A stretch of DNA of 5,579 nt from Armatimonadota bacterium (GTDB lineage Bacteria > Armatimonadota > Zipacnadia > Zipacnadales > UBA11051): contig JAUWOG010000185.1 of NCBI GenBank assembly GCA_030612305.1, positions 1 to 5,579 of the forward strand, given 5' to 3'. This document shows, piece after piece, positions 1-4,718 of this stretch. A program made the translations under genes and the position numbers. The notes under the pieces were generated by a model, which was not told the origin of the DNA, searched no databases, and saw nothing but the letters and a program-made list of their open reading frames with translations. Position 1 is the first letter of the stretch, and every line of letters starts with the position of its first letter.

Positions 1-20
1 CGTTTCATTCCAGATCCCTT
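1..20 (-). promoter_or_regulatory. Possible ribosome binding site and start codon of a gene leaving the window
   Basis: Read on the minus strand, AAGGGA (bases 15-20) lies 6 bases before an ATG (bases 8-6), followed by AAA and the window edge. This is good Shine-Dalgarno spacing for a gene that continues to the left, in the same direction as the small peptide gene and the C25 peptidase. Only two codons are visible, so nothing can be said about the product. The motif is short enough to be chance. If real, the gene would begin about 150 bases after the small peptide ORF and could belong to the same transcript. Confidence 0.2.
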
Positions 21-160
21 CATCGCTGGTTGCCAGATGCTTTGTACGCACTTCATCACATCATGGCGACATGAGACACAAGGAGCATAGGCCGCAGTCG
101 GGATATGTGCGAGCTTGAGGCCGAGACGACCGTCAGTACCAACTCGCCGGAGACTGTGCT

Positions 161-331
161 CTACCGTATCGGCGGACGGGGGGGAGGCGACGTTACGCTC
201 CAGCGAGCGCACCCCACTGCCGGCCCGATGTTGCGGATAATGTCATCCTTGCTGTGGAGGACTACGCGCGGCGGCTCATAGGAGGCCTTTGCCTTCTTCT
301 GCCTATCCACGATGCGATACCTTTCGCTCAT
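161..331 (-). CDS. Candidate 56-residue peptide, RiPP-precursor-like
   Basis: The ORF starts MSERYRIVDRQKKAKAS and ends in a Pro/Arg-rich tail (TSPPPRPPIR). In the middle are YEPPRVVLHSKDD (residues 18-30) and IIRNIGPAVGC (31-41). The pattern 'aromatic-x-P-x-V, then Ser-x-Asp-Asp-Ile, then Gly-Pro-Ala-x-x-Cys' resembles short hypothetical peptides found in many anaerobes and environmental bacteria, which look like a leader plus a short core. I recall this from general reading and cannot name the family. The leader-like part is charged, there is no signal peptide, and there is a single Cys (Cys41). I chose the ATG at 331 over an upstream in-frame ATG at 427 because the extra 32 residues look non-coding. 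Its ribosome binding site is weak (GAG only). It lies 124 bases after the C25 peptidase stop, on the same strand. No modifying enzyme is in view. It may instead be a spurious ORF. Confidence 0.4.
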   Translation of the reverse strand: MSERYRIVDRQKKAKASYEPPRVVLHSKDDIIRNIGPAVGCARWSVTSPPPRPPIR

Positions 332-455
332 GAATCTCGTGTCGGAACCACATCTGCGCGCACGAACGAGAACGACACCCCACGTCCCCGCCACGCAGGG
401 ATACCAAGTTGGATGTGACACTGACACAGACTGGTCTCGCGGTCAAGGTGCGGAT

Positions 456-3035
456 TCAGCGTCCGTAGCGCATGAATTCGAGCTTGTCGCCGAGCGCCTT
501 GACCAACGGTAACACCGCCGCGGCCGGCAGTGACACCAGTAGGGCACCGTGTTGCCGGTCCTGCGCCTTCACCTTGCCTTGCAGTTTCTCCACCTCAGTC
601 ACAGTCTCCTGCAAGGAAGAATCTTTTGACAAAAGAATCGCGAAGCTAAGTGTACCGTCGGGCTTGCCGGCGGCGAGGAGTTCTTCCACCTTCTGCTCAA
701 GGCGGTCGTCAATGCGGTTGTCGTTCTTGTCTGTCGGTTGCAGGGGCGACGGCGGGCCCGGCTTGGCAGAAGGCTTTGCATCGGCGGCAGGCTTGGGAGT
801 ATCAGGCTTGGGTGGCGGCTTTGGCTCGGCTAGCTTGAACTCCAGCGCCGGGTCGCCGAGGAGGTTGTAGGTGCTGGTGCGTCCCCAGAAGTCGCCGCCG
901 GGTGTGAAGTAGCGCCTGCGTGTTGCGACCAGCAGCGGCCCGAGTTGGATTTCTTCGTTCGCCGCTATCTTGCGCGCCATCTCGCGATGGATGCCGACAC
1001 CGCCGAGGCGCGCGGGAGTGATACAGGCTGCGGCCCCGCCCGGAGATGTCAGCAGCACCTCGGCAAGACATTGAGAGCCGGGCAGATCAGGGCGGTCGAA
1101 CTGCCCGCTGAAGCACGTTATGTCCACACAGACGGGTAGGATCTCATTCGTCAGCCTGGCGGCATCATCTGATGTGAAGACCTTCTCCCTGCTCCAGTAC
1201 AGCGCCCCGCCATGCCCCTCGAAGGCGACCAGCGCGACGCCGTTGTTCCAGGTCTCGATGATCGCCGGCGTCGCCGTTGTGCGGACACGCTCGCGGTTCT
1301 CTTTGCTCTTCTTGTTGCGGCTGATGCCGGTGACGCGGAGGTAATGCGCCTCGAGGTCATAGCCGAAGAGCTGCAGGTACTTCCAGAAGCGCTCGATACT
1401 CATCTCGAAGGACCCCGGATCATCGCTCTGGAGTTCGTGGTCGGCGATGACCAGGATGCGCCTGGCCCAATCCTGCGAGGTGTCCTGGGCTTCATAGCGG
1501 ATGGTCTTGTCAATCATCTTCATGAGCTGGGCCGGACTGCTTGCGGGCAAGCGGCCCACGGCCATCTCCGGCTCCTGGTCTTCGCCGGCTACGCAGGCGT
1601 ACCAGAAGTCGCTCGGCGTCTCGACACCGTCCTGGACGCGCACCGGATAGGCAGGAAGCAGGTTGGGCACACCGTGACCCAGGTAGTTGCGGGCATCGTA
1701 GTTGGCATCACCGACGAGCAGGAGGTATTTCGCCGCCGGCGGCAGCCACTCATGAGGGGCGTAGCGGAGGAACTCGCGGATGGCGTGGGGGGACGTCACA
1801 CCGTGGCCGAACTCGTTATAGATGGTGCTGAGTGGGACGGTGGCAACGCGGAGCTTCTGAGCAGCCCGATGCTCGGCAAGAGGCTGGACGCCCTCCACCA
1901 GATCATCGTGGGCGATGATGATATAGTCGGCGCCGTTCGTCCTGGCATGGAGGTCGGACGGCTTCGGGACTGCCACGCCCGCAGGGGTCAGATAACCTGT
2001 CTCGGCGACGGCGATGAGGTCGCGGTCGGGGCCTGAGGGCAGCGCAATCTGAGCAGCGGCATCCTTGACGGGCAGTGCGGCAGCGACGGCAACCCTGGCC
2101 GGGTCCGTCAGGTCATAGAGGTCTATGCCTCCCCCGCCGATGTCGGTCAGCGTGAAGGTGGCCGCACCTTCAGGCAAGTGCAGCTTCAGACCGCGCTCGC
2201 CACAGACGAAGCCGCGCGGGTAATCAAGCTCGATGCGGTCGAGGAAGACCTTGTCGAGGTCCCGCGACTTCGTGTCGGCGGGCCAGGTGATCACCAGTTC
2301 GTTGCTTTCGGCCCTGAGCGAATTGGCGGGCAGTTTCGCTTGAATGACACAGACCGCCTGACCGTCGAAGTACACGTCAGCCACCGGCGTGCCGTTGAAT
2401 TCGGCCTTCACATGATGGTCCGGCTTGATGCGCATATTGGCGGTGCGGCCGCGGAGGTACACTCGCAACTGAGCCTCTCCAGCGTCAGCAACGAGGTTGG
2501 GGATGTCGAACGTGACGCTGGCGCTCCCTCGAGGTTTGATCGTCTGCCAGAACCAGGGGTCCAATTCCCCCGGCTCGGGAACCCATATCAGGTAGCCGTA
2601 CTCCTTGTTCTCCTCGAGACGCAGCGTATCGGTGAAGGCAGGAAGTTGTGGGCCCGGCTTGTCGGAAAGATGCAGCGGCTGCATGTCCAGCACCGCACTA
2701 GCGTCCCAACTGAGCCAGTAGATGTTAGTATCGGTCCAGCGAGTGTCCAACGCCTGCCCGTAGAAGATGATGCGAGTGTCCGGGGTGATGCTGTCACCGG
2801 AGGCAAGCAAGCGGCGCGCTACTGGCTGACCGGCGCAGGAGATACCGATCTGTGAGGGCTTGAGTTGCTCCAGGGCGACACCGGCCTGCTGCAGCATGGC
2901 TCCTGTGACGACGTAGAGGCCATCCTCACTGACCGCCAACTTGACGCCGGCAGGAACAGCCGTGGCAGTACCGGATGCCACGTACAGAAGAGTGAGAAAT
3001 GCGCAGAAGCCGGCCGCGATTCCGCGAGTGCGCAT
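456..3035 (-). CDS. Secreted peptidase family C25 (gingipain-like) protein
   Basis: An 859-residue exported cysteine endopeptidase of clan CD. Residues 1-26 are a Sec signal peptide (MRTR, hydrophobic core, cleavage after TATA). Residues 33-110 form the N-terminal beta region typical of environmental C25 proteins, ending in TDTNIYWLSW. A beta-rich region follows to about 300. The C25 domain spans about 369-731. It includes YLLLVGDANYD, the AVGRLPA strand, the catalytic His608 in FEGHGG, the catalytic Cys641 in DITCFSGQFD, and a terminal NLLGDPAL motif. A Pro/Lys linker (736-768), a calcium-loop-like DKNDNRIDD (769-777) and a C-terminal alpha/beta module (794-859) follow. No Por/T9SS sorting domain is visible, so Sec export to the periplasm or outside is likely. 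The ATG at 3035 has AAGGAA just upstream and begins directly at the signal peptide. A GTG 48 bases earlier would only add MLASSERAHLAREGNA. Cleavage specificity (Arg or Lys as in gingipains) cannot be read from the sequence. Both catalytic residues are present and the frame is intact. Confidence 0.93.
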   Translation of the reverse strand: MRTRGIAAGFCAFLTLLYVASGTATAVPAGVKLAVSEDGLYVVTGAMLQQAGVALEQLKPSQIGISCAGQPVARRLLASGDSITPDTRIIFYGQALDTRWTDTNIYWLSWDASAVLDMQPLHLSDKPGPQLPAFTDTLRLEENKEYGYLIWVPEPGELDPWFWQTIKPRGSASVTFDIPNLVADAGEAQLRVYLRGRTANMRIKPDHHVKAEFNGTPVADVYFDGQAVCVIQAKLPANSLRAESNELVITWPADTKSRDLDKVFLDRIELDYPRGFVCGERGLKLHLPEGAATFTLTDIGGGGIDLYDLTDPARVAVAAALPVKDAAAQIALPSGPDRDLIAVAETGYLTPAGVAVPKPSDLHARTNGADYIIIAHDDLVEGVQPLAEHRAAQKLRVATVPLSTIYNEFGHGVTSPHAIREFLRYAPHEWLPPAAKYLLLVGDANYDARNYLGHGVPNLLPAYPVRVQDGVETPSDFWYACVAGEDQEPEMAVGRLPASSPAQLMKMIDKTIRYEAQDTSQDWARRILVIADHELQSDDPGSFEMSIERFWKYLQLFGYDLEAHYLRVTGISRNKKSKENRERVRTTATPAIIETWNNGVALVAFEGHGGALYWSREKVFTSDDAARLTNEILPVCVDITCFSGQFDRPDLPGSQCLAEVLLTSPGGAAACITPARLGGVGIHREMARKIAANEEIQLGPLLVATRRRYFTPGGDFWGRTSTYNLLGDPALEFKLAEPKPPPKPDTPKPAADAKPSAKPGPPSPLQPTDKNDNRIDDRLEQKVEELLAAGKPDGTLSFAILLSKDSSLQETVTEVEKLQGKVKAQDRQHGALLVSLPAAAVLPLVKALGDKLEFMRYGR

Positions 3036-3048
3036 CGCGTTTCCTTCC
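3036..3048 (-). promoter_or_regulatory. Ribosome binding site of the C25 peptidase
   Basis: On the minus strand GGAAGGAA (bases 3048-3041) precedes the ATG at 3035 by 5 bases. This strong Shine-Dalgarno match decides the start in favour of this ATG over the GTG at 3083, and it agrees with the signal peptide beginning at MRTR. Confidence 0.75.
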
Positions 3049-3093
3049 CGAGCAAGATGAGCGCGTTCAGATGAGGCTAACACACAAAACAGT

Positions 3094-3102
3094 AGTGTAG
3101 CA
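3094..3102 (-). promoter_or_regulatory. Possible extended -10 promoter element for the C25 peptidase
   Basis: On the minus strand TGCTACACT (bases 3102-3094) fits the TGn-TATAAT extended -10 pattern (TACACT matches TATAAT at four of six positions). No convincing -35 box lies upstream, which is tolerated for extended -10 promoters. Transcription would start near 3087, giving a leader of about 50 bases before the ATG at 3035. This is a short motif judged by eye; sigma factor preferences in this organism are unknown. Confidence 0.3.
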
Positions 3103-3188
3103 CATTTTGAGGAGGAGTAGGCATTATTGGGAATTGACCTGTTCCATCAGTGCTACGGGCTGTTATGAGAGACCACCTGCTGCTGTGA

Positions 3189-3569
3189 TCACCGGCGCTG
3201 TAGATCGCCGCGGGCGGCTCCCATCGCGGGGTCGCCTAGAGGTTTCGCACCGCTACGGGAACAGAAACGCGGGAGCCCAGTATTGCTGCCGAGGTCATAG
3301 GTCTCGACCACGAAGCGCCAGAAGCTACGGACGGCATGGACGTGACGCGCAATGGTCGCGTTGCTCGCGCGAGTTTGCTTGATGTCAGAGACAAACCGGC
3401 GGAGATTGGCAGTGCGGACGGTTTCGAACTCAGCGGTTGATCCACGGCCAGCCAGGAAGTCCGACAGGCGGCTGAGGGTCGAACGGCAGACGGCGATGGT
3501 GGCTTCCGAGACGCCGCGTTCGGTGAACCCGTAGCTACTGAATTCCTGGATCAGACGTGAGAAAAGCAT
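3189..3569 (-). pseudogene. Truncated tyrosine recombinase (XerC/D or phage integrase type), N-terminal domain only
   Basis: The 126-residue ORF starts MLFSRLIQEFSSYGF. Its residues 2-95 match the core-binding (SAM-like, four-helix) domain of tyrosine recombinases. GVSEATIAVCRSTLSRLSDF is the usual 'GlS..Ti..y...L..F' helix. FVSDIKQTRASNATIARHVH and AVRSFWRFVVETYD are the third and fourth helices. Intact family members are about 280-400 residues and carry a catalytic domain with Arg-His-Arg-His-Tyr. None of that follows: after YDLGSNTGLPR the frame continues with unconvincing sequence to a stop at 3189. The neighbouring frame reads RVSVPVAVRNL, a stop, then TPRWEPPAAIYSAG, which looks more like the expected linker. 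A frameshift near 3270 plus loss of the 3' part therefore explains the remnant. The start has no strong ribosome binding site, and a 6-6-6 palindrome covers it. A standalone DNA-binding protein is a less likely alternative. Confidence 0.75.
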
Positions 3570-3616
3570 CGTGTCCGTCCACGATAGGAATGGAACTCAC
3601 CGTGGCCGGTCACGAT
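3568..3616. repeat. Pair of 18-bp palindromes over the recombinase start
   Basis: The first copy, at 3568-3585, is a perfect inverted repeat: ATCGTG, six bases (TCCGTC), CACGAT. It covers the recombinase start codon (CAT at 3567-3569 on the plus strand). The second copy, at 3599-3616, is ACCGTG, GCCGGT, CACGAT, and matches the reverse complement of the first at 15 of 18 positions. Their centres are 31 bases apart, close to three helical turns. This fits a paired operator for a dimeric repressor, or arm-binding sites for the recombinase itself. Which of these it is cannot be decided from the sequence. Confidence 0.5.
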
Positions 3617-3629
3617 GCCCAGAGTGTCG

Positions 3630-3647
3630 GCATAAGTCTGATTACCG
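3630..3647. repeat. Degenerate dif-like inverted repeat (site A)
   Basis: GCATAA, six bases (GTCTGA), then TTACCG. The left arm keeps the CATAA core and the right arm is degenerate (TTACC instead of TTATG). CATAAGTC-x-GATTA is shared with site B 64 bases away at 13 of 14 positions, so the two look like copies. Its centre (3638.5) is again 31 bases from the centre of the preceding palindrome. Confidence 0.4.
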
Positions 3648-3693
3648 TCCGATAACTGATAATCCAGCGGACGCAATTCGGCAGAGAGCGGGT

Positions 3694-3711
3694 CCATAAG
3701 TCGGATTATGG
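3694..3711. repeat. dif-like inverted repeat (site B)
   Basis: A perfect inverted repeat: CCATAA, six bases (GTCGGA), TTATGG. Inner arms CATAA and TTATG around a 6-base centre are the core layout of the E. coli dif site (GCATAA-TGTATA-TTATGT), where XerC and XerD bind and cut at the edges of the centre. The outer arm bases do not match dif well, so this is dif-like rather than a canonical chromosomal dif. It lies about 125 bases upstream of the recombinase remnant start. Confidence 0.5.
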
Positions 3712-3732
3712 GCACGGATTTCGGGGCATTTC

Positions 3733-3749
3733 TGGGCCAGAAGGGCCCA
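3733..3749. repeat. Small GC hairpin
   Basis: TGGGCC, a five-base loop (AGAAG), then GGCCCA: a perfect 6-bp stem. No T-run follows on either strand and no gene ends beside it, so I do not call it a terminator. It sits between dif-like sites B and C. Confidence 0.3.
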
Positions 3750-3837
3750 AAGTGAGGCCATAACCTTGCAACTAGTCCAGCTCGCTTTTCTCACCGTCCG
3801 ACTACACCTGAATTATCACCCAAAATGGGCGGTGTGA

Positions 3838-3855
3838 CCATAAGCACATTTATGA
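3838..3855. repeat. dif-like inverted repeat (site C)
   Basis: CCATAA, six bases (GCACAT), TTATGA. This is an exact second CATAA-N6-TTATG with a different 6-base centre from site B, 144 bases away. Its left 11 bases (TGTGACCATAA) agree with the E. coli XerC arm (GGTGCGCATAA) at 8 of 11 positions. The right arm agrees with the XerD arm only in TTATG and one further base. Identical arms with different centres are expected of recombination sites at the two ends of a mobile module, but chance cannot be excluded. Confidence 0.45.
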
Positions 3856-4636
3856 ACACAACAAAAACTCCCAGGGTTATGACCACACTCGGAACGGAGC
3901 TTATGTTGCGGTTCCGACAGCGAGACAGCAGTAGTTCGAGTTCAGGCACTGCGACTATACTCGCCAGCCGTTCTCTGGATTCCTGCTTGTACTTCAGCCA
4001 GGAGACAATGGCGATGGTCGCTTTCGAGGCGCGCAGCTTGCGGTCTGTCGAGGTTTGCGGAGCGCGTGCTGAGGAGGTGTGCAGCAGGAGAAAACAACTG
4101 CGGCGCCGAATCCTGGAACAACGACGCAGGTACAAGCTCCGACTGACAGGCGATGCCAAGTGAGCCGACCAACGCGAGGAGCGAAGTACTCCGTTCCTCA
4201 GGACAGCGAATGACCAGAAGGATCGGAGGGCGTACGACCGTGGGATGCTGCAACCGGGGAAGGTATGTCCGGCCTTCGCGGGGGGGAGGGCGGCGCAAGG
4301 TCGGTGAATGTGGCTGGCATGAGTTCTCGCGAAGGACAGGCAAGGTCAGAGTAGCATCAGGGCGATCGGGAAACAGGTTCATGGAATGCGTAATCACTTG
4401 AAGACCGCATTCTCCGGCCCCACCACCAGCAGCTTGAGACCCTCTCCTTTGCTCCTTTCAGTTGTTCAGGCTGAGAAGTCCCCAGCCATGACAGAAAGCA
4501 ATACTGTGGCATTCCGATGGTGAAGATGTCGCGGCGGAGGTGAACGCAAATGTCACAGCACTGTCGGCAGATTGAGAAGCGCCCTGGGCGAAGTCTGCTC
4601 CTCGCGCAATCATCCTCATGCCGGCACGCAACCGCA
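3856..4636. other. Gene-free stretch, no supported coding sequence
   Basis: Overlapping ORFs of 60-150 codons exist on both strands, but all have low-complexity or Arg/Ser/Pro-rich translations, no recognisable domain and no good ribosome binding site. The longest (minus, 4397-3942) reads as shifted-frame composition. A minus-strand ORF ending near 3791 has a hydrophobic tail (SVVITLGVFVVFINVLMV) after an Arg-rich start, but nothing else supports it. A G-rich run lies at 4280-4290. I see no tRNA, CRISPR or insertion-sequence ends. It may be decayed mobile-element DNA. Confidence 0.5.
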
Positions 4637-4665
4637 TTGACATTTACTCCCCCCTGGCATAGTCT
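4637..4665 (+). promoter_or_regulatory. Probable promoter of the heparinase-like gene
   Basis: A perfect -35 box, TTGACA, at 4637-4642 is followed after 15 bases by CATAGT (4658-4663) with TGG in front, an extended -10 arrangement. TAGTCT (4660-4665) at 17-base spacing is the alternative -10. Transcription would start near 4670, about 50 bases before the ATG. No operator-like repeat is evident. Confidence 0.45.
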
Positions 4666-4706
4666 GTGGCGGGTTCGCAGCAGTCTGGTGAATGCGAAGT
4701 CAACTT

Positions 4707-4712
4707 GAGGAG
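4707..4712 (+). promoter_or_regulatory. Ribosome binding site of the heparinase-like gene
   Basis: GAGGAG lies 6 bases before the ATG at 4719. This strong Shine-Dalgarno sequence fixes the start and agrees with the signal peptide that begins there. Confidence 0.8.
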
Positions 4713-4718
4713 CAACCA

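Noticed and set aside
1212..2036. Plus-strand ORF of 274 codons
   Set aside because: It is antisense to the C25 catalytic domain and is open only because of the high-GC codon bias of the real gene. No recognisable protein.
3551..3697. 48-codon minus ORF (MDPLSAELRPLDYQ...) that starts within dif-like site B and overlaps the recombinase start
   Set aside because: No ribosome binding site and no recognisable motif. Its span is occupied by palindromes that better explain the sequence.
3825..4163. Plus-strand ORF of 112 codons
   Set aside because: Ser-run and Arg-rich translation, no domain, and its beginning overlaps dif-like site C.
177..4289. Shared 11-mer CGGGGGGGAGG at 177-187 and 4279-4289
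   Set aside because: Low-complexity G-run with no similarity in the flanks. Possible G-quadruplex, but more likely chance.
3942..4397. Minus-strand ORF of 151 codons
   Set aside because: Pro/Arg/Leu-rich composition with no domain, no ribosome binding site, and competing ORFs of similar length on both strands.
4394..4465. Minus-strand 23-codon open stretch ending LKLLVVGPENAVFK and stop
   Set aside because: It looks like a protein C-terminus, but no upstream continuation in any frame resembles a known family, so a gene remnant cannot be supported.
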